From Carnegiea gigantea (lineage: Eukaryota; Streptophyta; Magnoliopsida; Caryophyllales; Cactaceae), in contig JAKOGI010000005.1 in the NCBI GenBank assembly GCA_029747015.1, positions 1,230,191 to 1,294,190 of the forward strand: 64,000 bases of DNA. Direction: 5' to 3'. Each line of letters starts with the position of its first letter. Within the stretch, counting starts at the first letter, position 1. The notes beneath the pieces are model-generated. The model was not told the origin of the DNA. It made no database searches and was given only the letters and a program-made list of their open reading frames with translations. Both the position numbers and the translations under genes were made by a program. Shown here piece by piece: positions 47,566 to 61,400 of this stretch.

Positions 47566-49030
47566 ATCTCCACCTTGGACCAAAATCTCCAATTTTCAAC
47601 TTTCCGTCGCCATCGTCTCACCCCTAAGGGTGATGCCCCCTATGGGGCTATGCCCCGCAGGGCCCTCAAAAACTGCGAATACCAACTGAGTTCAAGCAAT
47701 GCTTGAACTTAGCTCTAGGAGATGATTTATATGAACTTTCCTTCATATAACCTGTCACAGTAGATGCCTGCAAGACATAGAGGCCTCCTTGCCTCAAACC
47801 CTTCAGCAAAATCCTACTGCCCTTTGAGACCTTCAGAACTCCACCTTCAGCTGAATATTTGCACCCTTTAGATTCAAGGGTGCCCAACGAGATGAGGTTA
47901 CGCTTCAAGTCAGGAACATGACGAACATTCGATAAGGTCCTGACAACACCATCATGAGTCTTGATTTTAACAGTACCAATTCCAGTTACATTACATTGGG
48001 CATTATTGTCCATGTGAACAACAGATGAATCAACTGGATCATATGTTGAAAATCAGTTCTTGTGAGGACACATATGATAGGTACACCCAGAATCAAGAAT
48101 CCAATCAGAATCGCTTCCCCCTTCAGTAGAGGTAGCAAACAGAACGTCCCCATCAGAATCAGATTCAGCAAATGAAGCTTCAGCAGGCTCCTGAGAATTA
48201 TCTTCCTCTTTCTCCTTCTTCTTTTGCAGTTTCCAGCATTTAGCAATAATATGACCCAATTTACCACAGTAATTGCAGGTCTTACTAGCATGAGGATTTT
48301 TAGACTTAGAACGGTTCTTACTCCTATTACCGTTCCCCTTTTCAGTTGCTGTACCCCTTACTGCTAATCCTTCAGCAGAATCATGAATGTCAAAATCAAA
48401 CTTCTCTTTAGACAACAGGTTTGACTTAACATCTTCAAACGATATAGTATTAGAATTACTATATAGCATAATCTCCTTAAAGTGTTTATAAGAAGGGGTA
48501 ACGACACAACAAGCAAAATAGCCTTATCCTCATCCTCAACTTTCACATCTAGACTCTCAAAGTCAACAAGAATAGAGTTAAACTCATTCAAATGCTTTTG
48601 GACAGGGGTACCTTCAGCCATACGAAAGGTATACAACCTTTCCTTCAAACGGATCTTGTTGGCGATACTCTTCGTCATGTAGAGTTCCTCCAGCCGAGCC
48701 CAAAGATCCACCGCAGTTGTCTTATCAAGCACCTCTCGCAGGCCATGTGGTGCCAAGCACAACTGTATGGCTGAAACCGCTTTCAGCTCCAGTTCCTCCC
48801 ATTCGTCCTCCGTCAACGACCCACGTCGCTTCTTCTGTTCTTTAGCCCATTGCTCATTTGTTGTCTTCTCGGGTTTGACATGAGGTCCCTTCAGAACCTT
48901 CCACAACCCGTGCTGAATGAGAACTGCTCTCATCTGCACCTTTCAGAGATTAAAACTAATCTCCCCATCGAATTTCTGAATATCTACCCTCATGATAGAA
49001 GACATCCTATAACCAGAGCTCTGATACCAC
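47566..49030 (-). pseudogene. Copia internal region 3: gag-protease only, broken
   Basis: It has the same truncated structure and is closest to region 1 (both end LNSVGIRSF). Breaks include a Trp-to-stop change in SFNLWKV near 48942, a one-base loss near 48490 after VVSLP, and a Trp-to-stop after MCPHKN near 48052. Zinc knuckle and protease motifs are recognisable. Primer site near 49018-49029. Confidence 0.88.
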
Positions 49031-49032
49031 TT

Positions 49033-49670
49033 GTTAGGATTTATATCAGAATAACAGTATAGCGGAAGCGATATGATGCAATAGAAAATCAGAAATTCAA
49101 CCAATCACAAACAACAGAACAATAGGAAGAGAACAAGAACACAAGAATTTAACGTGGAAAACCCAATGTGGGAAAAACCACGGACGGCGACAGCACCAGA
49201 ACAATTCACTATGAGCAGGAAAGTACACCACGATCACAATCACCTCAGGGATTCGATCAAAGAGCAGAATTACAATCTCTCTATTGTAATCTCTCACAAA
49301 CGACTTTTACCTCTCAATGTGTTTATGAGTACTGAAGTGTTTTAGATCCTAGGCTTGACCCCCTTTATATAGGGTCTAAACAGTAGGGGTTTTCCCTTTA
49401 AAGTAGAACCCTAGCCGCCAGGAGGAATCCCCCTCAAAGACAGAAACCCTAGCCGCCATCCGAAAGAAGCGGCGAAAAGACACGTGGCACGACCGTACCA
49501 CGTGGCACGGTCACCCCGTGCCGCATGGCACGGCCGTGCCATATGGTACGGTGCCCCCGTGCCAATTTTTTGTCCCTCTCGTCTTCGGCTCTTCGTCTTG
49601 GCACGCCCGTGTCTGTGTAGCATGGGCTCCCCGTGCCGATACTCGAGATTTTGGGCCATAAAACCCAACA
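49033..49670 (-). mobile_element. Copia LTR-E (5' LTR, subfamily I)
   Basis: TGTTAGGATTTATATCAG to AAAACCCAACA, 638 bp, nearly identical to LTR-A at the other end of the block. The 5-bp duplication TTATG follows at 49671. Confidence 0.9.
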
Positions 49671-49675
49671 TTATG

Positions 49676-51007
49676 TATTATCATTTGAATGCTTCACCAG
49701 CACATTGGAAGGGAACCCCGGACCCAAGACTGCAAAATCGACAAAAACAACATGATTCGAAGATCGTTGTGAACCGTTAGATGTTGATAGAAGAAACATG
49801 GTTGAATCTGAGTACTGGGTTTCATCCACACCAAAGAAGGGAGGCCTCTGTCGGCGGGGAAATCTGTGAGGGAGCCGACACCAAGTGTCGAAATCAGGAA
49901 GGGGCACGATGGCCATGGGGAGTGCACGATTAGCTTAGAAGACTGGTTTAATGGTGTGATTGAGAAGTGGCTAGGAATGCATACGTAGTGCCCGGTTAGG
50001 CAGTTTGCAAGGCTGCGGAGTATGAGAGAGAGAAGACGGAAGTTGTTGAGTGAGAGAGGGAGACGTGTTTTGGAGTAGTTTAATGGTGTGAGAAGTTATA
50101 GAAATAGAGGATAGAGAGAATGAAAACCGGTTTTTGAGGATAGAGAGAGGTAGTAAGTGGGGAATTGAGAGGATATAGTCTTCAAAATTTAAAATTAAAA
50201 TTAACTGTTTGTTTATTTTGGCGGGATTAAATGAGAGTTCTAGAATGAGGGAGGGAAGGATTCTCAGCCCTCAACCCATTTTTGCATTTATGTTATATTA
50301 ACATTAAGATTAAGATTTGGCTTCCAATTTTCTGTCTCCTTTGCAAGGTAATCCCTCGAACTCTCTGTTTCTGAAGATGATCGAATCGACTTATTGCAAT
50401 GGAATCGCCAGAAATTTCAAGATATGTTGCCTCGATTGCTTGCTTTCATGCCACCTAGATCGTGTTAATTTAACCTGACTTAGTAACGAATACGAATCAA
50501 GTGAATTTCTGTGAATCAATTGATTCATTCAATTTATGGAATGTCAGAAATTCTAGGGTTTTTTTTCCAGATTTTCGATGAAATTGATAAGTTGTGGTTA
50601 GTTATTGAGCTGTTTGTGACGTCGAACTTTACTGGTTAGCATGAATTCGGCAATAGATTTGATAGTAGAAGCGAAGAGCTTGACGTGAATTGTCAGAATT
50701 CAATGCAAGAAAGCTTTGCAAAAGTTTAGCCTTTTTTCATTTATTTGTATCTTGAAAGCCCCAGATATCATGTTTGATGGTTGTTTCTGGTGCTCTTGTG
50801 TTTTAGAATATTTATAGTTGTCATACACTCGTACACTGTATGAATGATTTCTTGGTATTTCTACCATACTAAGCGGGTAAGTGGGCTCGTAAGTGACTAG
50901 AATTAGCCATTAGGGTCTTTGTCTGGTGAATACCCCTCTTACTCATTTGTCATCTGATGTTATTTGTTGTCATGGATGGGTGATGCTAGTGCTAGCAGCT
51001 TAAAGCA
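49676..51007. other. Right flank of the copia block and leader region of the F-box-like gene
   Basis: From 49676 the interrupted host DNA resumes. A diverged R1-like repeat lies at about 50095-50290. From 50340 the sequence becomes gene-like (CT-rich leader, ATGGAATCGCC near 50398), but no exon could be tied to the F-box-like gene. Confidence 0.4.
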
Positions 51008-52343
51008 ATGAACAAAAGGCAAGCTACACTTGTGGATCTACATTATGATGTCTTGCAAGAAATCTTGATCCGTGTTGCCAGATCTTCAGATGGAGCAAAA
51101 ACTTTCGCAAAGGCGATCTCTGCGTAAGAAATATGTCACCTGCATACTATGATGGAGGAATTGACATGTGGTTTTTTGATTTATAGTGATGATAGTTGGT
51201 AGTGGGACTTACATGTACCTTCTGATGTAGATGTCATGGTGTTCAAGAGTTTACCATGGGTTTACTGGTTTGGGGGATAGGATAGATCATCACACGGACC
51301 ACGTATATGTTACTAAGATCTGAAAGGACACGTCGGTGTGCGAATTGGGATTTATGTGAAATTAATTACTTTGTCAACAATATGAGATATGGGTAGCGTG
51401 ATTGAGGGCTTGAGGTGACATATATCTGGGCTAAATCTCTGTTTTTTCCCCCACCCCTGAATAGTGGCAGTCTGGTAGCTTGCTGGCTTGACAAACTGAC
51501 ATTAGCTGCACCCCTCCGGCAAACCTTCGTATTGACTTTTCTTTTACTTCTTGCAGACCCCCCCCCTTTTTTTGGGGGGGGGGGGTTGTTTTGGGGGCGG
51601 GGGAGATCTATGGTTCTCTGGCAAACCAGTTTCTTTGTATTGTGATACTGCAACGACCTATTTTGTCAGTTGCATTCTGGCTTTTAATGGAATATTGCTT
51701 CCTCTTGTTACAATCTTGTGCAGTTGCAAGGCTTTTCAACAGTTTGTTGAGGATGAAGATGTATTGAGAGTTGTGGCTTTTGATGATGTGTTGGTAACTC
51801 ATTGGCAATTGTTGCAGCTGAAAGGAGGACTGGTTTGCAGATGTGCACAGGCTGGACAAGTACAAGCTCAACTTATCCTGGCCAAGGTAGCAACACAGAT
51901 TGCCATTATGAATGCCGCAAATAATGTTTCACAAAGCCTGCTTGTCTTTGATTGCCAAGGAGGTTGCATCGCTACATCCCTAGGTCTAAGAGTTTTCCTT
52001 CCATGCACAGGATAAATTCATCTACCAAAAAAGAAAATACAGACTTTCATGCTTCTGATGCTTTTTCCATAGTTTGATTGATATTATGGCAAATATTATG
52101 GCTAGTATCCTCATTATGCGTTTTATATTGTATTACATTAAGTATGGTTCTTTTATATTCTATTCTTGCCTTGATCAGATTGTTCTTATGAGAACATCCC
52201 AGCTGTTGAGTGCGAGAAACAATGCTACAGATCAAGTAAAGCCATCCTCCAAAGCCCAATCCAGCAATGACAATTCTTTTCTGGAAAATTTATTGCCTCA
52301 CGAACCTGTCCTCATTCTGATGGATTTCACTTCAAGTTTTTGA
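51008..52343 (+). CDS. Short F-box-like protein, possibly truncated
   Basis: Three exons join in phase: 51008-51123, 51724-51886 and 52179-52343, giving 147 codons. The first reads DLHYDVLQEILIRVARSSDG and continues FAKAISACKAFQQFVEDEDV, the helix pattern of plant F-boxes of the At2g35280 kind (LPxDLLxxIxxRVA, then CKxF), followed by a CAQAGQVQAQLILAK line as in their C-terminal repeats. F-box proteins link substrates to SCF ubiquitin ligases. The third exon ends LLPHEPVLILMDFTSSF and stops, while a one-base shift would continue into SRVRAAELEEATPHLKNYLR. That suggests a frame break or a different splice. F-box identity is moderate; the substrate is unknown. Confidence 0.5.
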
Positions 52344-52965
52344 ACCTTTTTGTATCTCGGGTTAGAGCTGCAGAACTTGAGGAAGCGACGCCTCACCTCA
52401 AGAATTACCTGAGGTACTTTATAAAGTGTAAAAAATATAATCAGTTTCAGCGCCTCTGTTTTTTTGAAATTCTATTTCATGCCAAAAAGAGTTTGGAGTT
52501 CTTGGTAGAAACTACTGCCAAAGATTTAAGGTTTGTGCAGCATATTGTATGTTGGTATATGAAAATGTGCGGAAGACAGAGCCGATGGGTGCAATGGAGG
52601 TGGGAGTAGCGGACAGAGGATGTTGTGTTTCAGGTTCAGAGACATTTGATATGCCACTTAAGCAGCTGAGGGCTATAGAAGCTGCTGTAGGAGAGGTTCT
52701 TAAAGCCACTCAACACCATACAACAGAGGACACTGAGAATGACCACCGTGCTTTGTCAACATTTTGGGCCTTCTTTCTGATGAGCTGTGATGAATTGGAG
52801 AGAAGAATTGCAGAGCTGAAGGCTGCTGCATCTTCCATGGAAGACTATCAAGCAAGTGTACTTTCTGAGATTGAGGGGCTTCTTTTCTGTCAACTTACAA
52901 CAGAACACCACCATGATTTGCATTCCTCCCTACCCCACCCGTTCAGAAATAAGTTGTATTAAATA
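52344..52965 (+). pseudogene. Coding-like DNA downstream of the F-box-like exons
   Basis: One frame reads VSRVRAAELEEATPHLKNYL to a donor-like CTGAG|GTACTT at about 52411. Another, after an acceptor at about 52633, reads DMPLKQLRAIEAAVGEVLKA and ends in a helical, Glu/Arg-rich segment with LMSCDELERRIAELKAA and a stop at 52960-52962. These look like exons of the same transcription unit, but phases do not join with the part before. I do not recognise the second piece. Confidence 0.35.
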
Positions 52966-53448
52966 GAAGTACCAAGTATGTCTTAGTTTGTTCATAGGGG
53001 CATTTGGTTTCGCGTAGATATTTGGCATGGGGTTAGGAATTCGCTTCATTTGAATGTATATTTCATGGGAGTGCTTCAAGTATATGTTTAGGGTGGCATA
53101 TAAAAGGAAAAGGCACCAAGCTCATCTTGTCCAAGGTATTGATCTTTTGTATTTTGTGAGGCATAACCACTTGGTGTATCGTGTCTCTAGGTCAGTGTTA
53201 TCCAAGTTTTGTGTGCGAGAAACTAGTTCTAATTGCTTGTCTTCTTGATCAAATATACAAATTTCAGTTTCATTTTGTCTGCAAATCTATTGAGCTAATG
53301 CAATTTTGTTGGATGAAGTATTTCGATGATGTAAGGAATGTATTCAAGTGAACTGAAACGTATTGAAGAAAAATAAGGATAGATAAAACATCTTAGAATT
53401 AAGAGCCATGTGCCCCATGTTCATTAATGTGTGCATATGGTATTTCAG

Positions 53449-53545
53449 ACAACACCACCTCCCAGTGTGTATCTAACTTTTGCGGATCTGAGGAGATCCA
53501 AATGTAGGCAACCTTACCTCTACCAGTATCCTTGCCTGTAGAATT
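53449..53545 (-). mobile_element. SINE 3' fragment
   Basis: On the minus strand: CTGGTAGAGGTAAGGTTGCC, then TACATTTGGATC and CACTGGGAGGTGG. It is the conserved 3' part of a plant tRNA-derived SINE. A relative lies at 58473-58570 in the same orientation. Confidence 0.6.
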
Positions 53546-55432
53546 TCAGACACTGTAATTCATTTTGCTTTGGTATAATTATCTCATATTTTCGTTGCAT
53601 AGAAAATGATAGATAACATTAAGGAAAATTATTTACAAATCATCCCCTTTTTTTTTAAAATACAAAACAATTGTTACCTTCAAGCTATATCATATAAATT
53701 GCTACTAAATTTTATGAATCAACAAGAGCTCACACATCGTGACGCGCTTTGGATCTGATATAAAAACGACACATCTTGATTACCAAAGAAGAAAACAAAT
53801 GCATCATTTTGTCAATAAATTTGAATTATTCTTAAGGCAGACATAAAAACGGCATAATTATTAAGAAGGTGCAGGTGTGAAATTATCAATTGTATTTTTA
53901 TTTGTCGTTATTGACACTGAACTTTGACACCAAACGTTGAAGGCTATAAACTTAAAAATCAAAATGTTTTGGTTAAAGAGAAACATCATGTCCATGCCAA
54001 GGCAAAAAGAATAGCTGAGGAGCCAAAAGAGTTAAAGATCCAGCACAAAAGAGAAACCACCATAGTCAAAAAGCGCAGGAAAAAAAGAAGGAAATGTTAC
54101 ACGTACAGCTGTACCAGTATTAGCTCATCTTACCAAATAATAATTACTCTATCCTTCCCCCACGAAGTCCTACTCATTGTCATGTCAAAAGACTTGTTCT
54201 CACCACATTTTTCTTATGAATGATCCAAATTCTACATACTGTAATTCAACTATAAGGTGTTTTATTTTAGTATGTCAATTTTTTTAAAAAAAAATCGAAA
54301 AACTACTATAACTCTAAACTAAATAGCAGCGGTGTTTTTAACTTATGGTCCAATTAATCTAAGAATTTTCGAAAAATCAAAGTTTTTAATTGAACTTTAA
54401 AACTTCAAACTTAGAATGAGTCTTGGACTTAAAATACGAGCGCACACCCTTCAAGAAAGTAGAAACGTTTCCAAATTTGCATATAAAGTAACAAGAATTG
54501 AGAAATTTGAAAAGTACTTTGGTGCAATTAATTTTTGAAATTTCTACTAAAGTTTAATAACATATTGAATCCCCCCCCCCCAATCCCTTGACACAACCCA
54601 TATGGAGATTACAAAGATGAAATCAGTGTACACGCCGAACATACTACCATAAACATGTAATCCAAATTGACGATCATATAATAAAGGCAAGTACCATAAA
54701 ACCAAATATCAATCACTTGTTTTTCTTTTTTGGAGCCCTTAGACCTTTGTTTTATCGGAGTTGAACTATTATTAGTACACAGAGAGAGATCCATTTACAA
54801 AACTCTAATACTGCTAGATATCCCAAAGTTTAACACATCTATAAGAGGAATATCAACAAGGGCCTAAATCATATATCTAAAGAGGAATATCAATAATTAA
54901 CACGCAATGCAGACCACACATCATCCTCCCAACATATAATAAACCAAACATATATAACACAAAAAGACAATAGAAAACACTCCCACAATCCTCCCACAAA
55001 AGGTGCCAAACTGCCCTTCAAATATAATACTAATACAGCCTTGGCTTCCTAAAGGGACCTTAAATATACAACCACAAAAGACTATGTATGTCCAAATCTC
55101 ATAGTGATTAGTAAACATATATAAAGAAACACGAAACGCAGAAAGCATCCCCAAAAGCTGACTACTAGCCTACAAATGCCAGCCAAAAGTTCCACTTCCC
55201 TAACCAAAGTGGAGGGCGGGATGAAAAGACACAACAGAAACCCTACTAAATCGTGTAATAGCTTTCATACATATGCATGGATTGACTTATTCATTTCACA
55301 TGCTGCCCAAATCTGATGCACATGGACACCCAATGCCTCCGTTATCAGATGCTAAACTAACATTAATCTTTAATTCCGTCATCGCCCCCACCTCGGTTAC
55401 AACCATGAGCTACTCGTTAGGCTAGTAGGTGT
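53546..55432. other. Intergenic DNA and 3' flank of the PDCB-like gene
   Basis: AT-rich DNA without convincing genes; the Lys-rich frame at 53924-54223 has no family motif. The 3' UTR of the PDCB-like gene (minus strand) lies somewhere below 55432. A C11 run is at 54570-54580. Confidence 0.5.
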
Positions 55433-58400
55433 TCAGTTCCACCACCACACGATACCTGAGATCACGAGTGCTAGAAGAGCCGAGCACAAGGTGGTTGTCT
55501 CGAGTTTGACCCCACCATGGTTATCGTCCATGCTAGATCCGGTGGGGGCCAATCCTGTGCCAACCCCTCCGAGCACTCCACCGGAGGGGGTACCAGCTGC
55601 TGGGGTGGTGGTGTATGGGGAGATGGTGGTTGGAGAAGTGCCGGTTGTGGGAGTAGTGCCGGTTGCAGGATTGGTGCCAGTTGGCACGCCAGTGCTGGTG
55701 CCAGCGCCAGATACTGGAGTTACCGGAGTGGTAGTTGGTGTGGTCGGGGTTGTGGTGGGTACGGTCGTGACTGGAGTGGCAGTCCCAGTGCCGGCAGTGC
55801 TGGATCACAAAAAACAAGATAAAACAGGATGAGAGAGATGCCATTTTGTCATCCACAATGTAACTCCAACAATATCTGGTATGGATCTTGCCAAAACAGA
55901 ACTTCGGAAGACCCAAATATAGATAACCTATCTTCTGGCACGCTGTTTCAGAAGAGCACACCGGCATTTTTGAAGGATAGTAAAAATATGTCAAACATGT
56001 ACGATCCGAGAGCGATCGGATCGTAAAAAAACCAAAATGTCGGTAGGCCAAATGCAACAGAAAACTTCGGGCAGAACAGGACCTCAATAATGTGAAGGGC
56101 AAAGGGTATCATCAGATCAAAGTCGAATTCTCCACTATACAACCAAACAGAAGCCTTTTTCACATCGAAAAAAGGCATTTAGACATTATGAAACAGCTCT
56201 TCTACTAAACAGAGACAATCCACATGCTCAAACACACGCACTAAGACCACCAAATTAGTTAGCCACTAGTGGCTCCCAAACGAGCAGGCTGCCTGGGTAA
56301 GCCAGGGACACACCAAGAATGGTCAGCCCATTGGGTTTGGCCGTACAAAGGCCTATAGTTCAGTCCATCAACTGGACTCATCTTGACTCAAGTTGACCAG
56401 GTTTCGAACCCCTTTTTAAAATGGGCAAGGGAAGGACTACTTGCACAGTTGCACAAATCCAACAGAAGTGAGAAAGACATACATACAGTTGAATCCTTAA
56501 AGAGCTCCAGCTCATACGATAGCTGACAATTGCTGGCACAGCTTGGCGGTACTATTTTGACCCTAATAAGATACCACTAGATCACCGAAGGATGCATTTG
56601 AGTGCCACTACATGTAGCTAAACAACAATGATTCGAGAACATAAAGGGACAAGTGAGCAAGGGTAAAATTGTCTTTTCAGTTTGAAACTATATAATATAT
56701 GAGAAATCATCTTACTAGATAATTCAAGGACATAATGGTAACAGTGAAGGGCGGAGCTGTCTTTTCACAGCCAAAACAGCATTTACCTTCGCAACAGTAT
56801 TAATCTAGATCCTGACTAGACAACACAAATATCGCCCGCCACCTTTGTCTTTAGTTAGTTATTTATTTATTGTTTTTTTGTTTGTTATGGCAAGCCACCC
56901 AGGAGGACAAGGAATCCACACTGAAGAGGTAAAAGAGGGAAAAACCCTACAACTCCCAACCTGTCCTACAGGTTGAGAGTACTCCTCATTGTTCCAAGTA
57001 TTTATCAATAAAGAAAATTTTGCAATTGATTTACGAAAAGACGGAACCAAAAAATAATTGAACATTGAATAAATTCAAAACAAATAGCGTGCCAAAAGTC
57101 AAACCAATACACTGGAATCCTAGCTAAACAGAGTGCCGAGTATCTAAATACATAGTCTTAACCCTGAATTACAAACCCGATGTTCCCATTAACTAATTAG
57201 GTATATCTGAGGAGAATCCATGTGAGGTGACTAGGGACTGCTCCCTAGATACACATGTTGTGTGGGAGCTCAATAACACATTCCTAAAAGCAGCGTACAA
57301 GTCCAACTAATGCGATTAAGCTTACCTCAGAATGTGAAAACGAAAGGTGGTTTGATGGGACTTTTTTCATTCTAACCACGTCTCACAAGGCAACAAAGGG
57401 ATAAAAACAAATGGAGCTAACCAGAATACTTTGAATAGGATAATGGTATTCTAATAATGAAGGCAAAGATGCCCACCTACACCCCTCAATAGGAAAAGGC
57501 AATAGCCTACATAAAAGAATCACATCACACAGAAAAGTAGCACACTTGCTTTAATCTTGAGATCATAATTAAAAATATGACTTCTCCAAACATCTTATTC
57601 CGAATCCTCAGCCCATCATTTTTCCCCAGTATTTATTTGATCCTATTAATAATTAGGTACAAACCAGTATCTTCAGAAAAAGTTGCCAAAAAACCCCATT
57701 TTTTGCCCCCCCCCCCCCCCCCCGCCCCGGGAGAGATCCTTTTGATTCGATTTTTGTTGTTTGGTTTTGGATATATGAACAATAGCAACCAACATGCTGA
57801 ATATTTCCTACGCTGCACAGATAAACTGATGAGCCAACTAATCTTGAAAGGGGGGGAGGGAGAGGGTCAAGCAGATCGATTAAATCACCCAAAACCAACT
57901 ATGCAACAAGGACACCCTACTCAGCATGGACTCAAAGTTTTTCGAACAGAGTTATTTCTTTTTTTGGATCTGGATCGAAGCATACCTAACAAAGTATAAG
58001 AAATGCAGAAACCTGGTGCTTTATAGGTGACAACACCATTGCCCAAAGCAACATAGTCGCAATAATACAATATCTCGCGGACCACATTCAAAGATAAGGT
58101 ACATTGAGAATCATACCATGGCAACTGACCCAAACACCAAGGGAAAGAGGAGTAGCAAAAAATAGTAAAAGTGACATTTCATGTTTTCTAGTAAAGAAAA
58201 TTACAATTTACAAGCTACTTTAACATTAAATGGTGTGCATGTATCATCATCGCAACAAGGAAACTCATGTTAATAACCTCCCACAAGGCCACAGCCATCA
58301 ACATATCAGCTGATTCCTGAAATTGGTGTCCATGACATTTTACTCACAAACTCTAGAAAGAGGCCTCATGCCCAATAATTAGGTGAAGTTGAAGGAAGAT

Positions 58401-61400
58401 CTAGGACCCCAACAATGTAGGGTCGCGTTATATTATTTTATAAATATCTTAGGATTGTGGTATCAATCTTTCAATAACACCACCTCCCAGTATGAGTCCC
58501 ACTTTTGCAGGGTATGGGTAGATCCAGATATAGGCAACCACACCTCTACCGGTTTCCCTGCACGTAGATGTCAATCTTTCACTAGTATATTAATTTTACT
58601 ATTTTTTCGACTACAAATACATATTTTTAGGAAGGCATCGGACCAGAAGTCATATGATCAACCTACCCTGCTCCGAGTGGCTAGATCGGCCCTTGGGTGA
58701 GGCAACAAAATCACACCTAAATCAAATTTGAGTTATTGTTGAGACAATGTTGATACTTATGTGAAAAACCCAAAGATTAATGCATGGCAGCCTCAAAAGC
58801 TTTTGACTCATACAGCCCATGCAGACAGACTAGACTATGCTAGCGGCATGATTGTTTATATGCCATCGAGATTGTGTCGCCAAGATCTATTAATGTGAAA
58901 GTGCCTCAACTGCCTCCTTCAACAAACAAATTTTCAATTTTTATCATCCTCCCCACTTCCCACTCCTTACCCTCACAAATTATGTCATTTTTAAGCTTGC
59001 TCGACATATATTTAACACCACAAAAAGGCGTCCTCAATCTATGTTTAACGCCAATAAAGGGGCTTTCGCTTTCTTTTCATTCTCCAATACATATCAAAAG
59101 GAGTTTGGCTCATGCTGTCATGCACACACAGTGACTGAACAAATCATTGGTGTCTAACACCGAAAGGCTTAAAGAAACCCTGCACCATAGAGAAATATAG
59201 GGACAATTTCAATATACTATGTCCATTTCATCATTTGTTTCCCAAATTACTTTTAGACCATCACCAAGAACAAATTTCAACCATCATTTTCTTGTAAAAT
59301 GTATTTATCAATTACCACGTAATACTAGCCATAGACCACAAACCAAATAAAAGTCTATGTCACAACTTAAAATTGAAATTCTACAAAAATTATTGCTTTG
59401 ACACCCTGACGAACAATCATAACAATCTTAATGGAACATAAGGAACATAAGGATTATTTGAATATACAATGTTCAAATTAACTATGCACTTTTTAGTATA
59501 CTATTGGTTGGTTGGATGGGAAAGAATAGCACTTTTTGGGTTAAAAGAGGCGCTAAGGCTAGTATTAAACTATGGGAAGAGGGAAATCGAACCTAATGTA
59601 ATCAGGACCTAGTTTTTTTTTTTTTGGGGGGGGGGTCTCAATTGCATTTTCTCGTATGGAGCCTGCTGCCTCCCAAGTCACATATGATCTGGATTGAAGA
59701 TCAAATGGATCGGGGATCTAACGGAGTAAAGACTTTCCTCTTCTAAAACAGAAGACATTTCCCCTAACAATTCTATCCTACTTCTATTCTATGCAATCAA
59801 AAGATAAAAGCAGCCAATATTGAGACAAAAGGAAGACAAATGTTGCTTGTGTACACACCTGGAACTAGCAGGATAAGCACAAGTTCCATCACCTGCAAAT
59901 CAATCAAAAAGGGGACAAAAAAACAACGAATTAGCTTCCTCAACTCCCTCCAACCTATGATAGCAGAAAATTTCAGGCAGAAAGTTGCGTTAACCATTAC
60001 CACGAAACACCACCTAGGGCATGATTTAATAGAGGTTTAAATGTATGCAACTTTACCTTGCAATTGATTTGCAAAGCTTCTAAATCCAAAGACATTACCA
60101 TCACACCCCCCAACCAAAAGATCACCACAAAACCCCACTTCAGGCGTGGTTTAATGAAGGTTCAGATGCAGGTAGCCTTACACTGCATTTCAATTGCAAA
60201 GCGGCTATTTCCCAAAAAAATCTCTATACAAAACATCAATTTTAGACTGGAGGATTTTCCGACTGACGAAATGAGAAGAAAGAGACAAATGGCTTACTGG
60301 GGTTGGAATTGACGAGCATGGCGGTGCCACCGAAATCACAGGTGGCACCATAAGCAGCCTTCCTTTGGTAATAGCTGTTGACAGCATAGGAGCAGTGGTT
60401 CCTAACAGAGTTAGGGTTGTAACATTGCCCATTTGGTCTAATGGGGTTACAATCTGCTCCTGCTCCACAAGCATAATCTATTGCCTTTTGTAACACATCA
60501 TCGCTTACTGGCTTGCACACACACCAACTAGCACCTGAAAAATGAAGGATGATGATGGAACTAAATAACCAATTACATTGATTTTAAATTAGGATAATTC
60601 AACAACAACAAGAACCAGAATTGATAAAACTAGTCAGTGGATGAAAATTCCATATGTATGCAGCATTAGCATTAGCCCTAAAGAACTTAGGACTATGGTA
60701 ATTTGTAGGCTGATGGCAAAAGAACCATAAAAGATTGTTGAAATTTTTTTGGTTCAACTGGGAAAATTCAAAAATTCAGGAAAACAAAAAAATAATGTTG
60801 CCTGTGAGGTTGGGACCAAAAACATTAATTTTGAATTATATGCCCTCATATTGAATGATTTTTTTCTTTCTTCCTTTGTGTTTTTTCCTTCTTTTTTGGT
60901 GTGGGGGTGCTTGACTATATGCCCCAATGTTATAACTAAAGGAAATTTTTGTGTTCATAACTTCAAATCACAAGCTTGTCTTTATTTTAGTAATTAATAT
61001 TAGGGTGGAGACAAAAATAATAGGCAAACGGGACTATAAATTGGGATTTTGGTTTTTGGGGGGGGGGGGGTACATTTAGAAGGGGCTAGACAGTTGGAAA
61101 GTGTTGAAAATTGAAATATCAAATTTTGAGGTTTCATCAGGAATAAAGGGAAGAAATTTCAAAATAAAGAGGGAGGAGGGATAAGATAACCTAACCAAGT
61201 ACTGGGAAAAAGAAAATAGAGAGTGAGATAAGACTACAAGGTGAAGGGAAAAAAAAGGTAAAAGGCAAAATGGGATGAAAAATGTCAAAAACCAAATTTC
61301 AGGAAAATAATTATTATGGCATAAATCATAAATCATAAATGAAAGAAACATACCAAGAAAACAAAAAAGCAAAATGGGATAGAAAATGTCAAAAAGCCAA

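Noticed and set aside
53924..54223. 99-codon Lys-rich frame
   Set aside because: Low complexity, no splice context and no family motif.
55491..56102. Val/Gly-rich plus-strand frame and His-rich frame opposite the PDCB-like last exon
   Set aside because: They are mirror frames of the Thr/Pro-rich linker exon.
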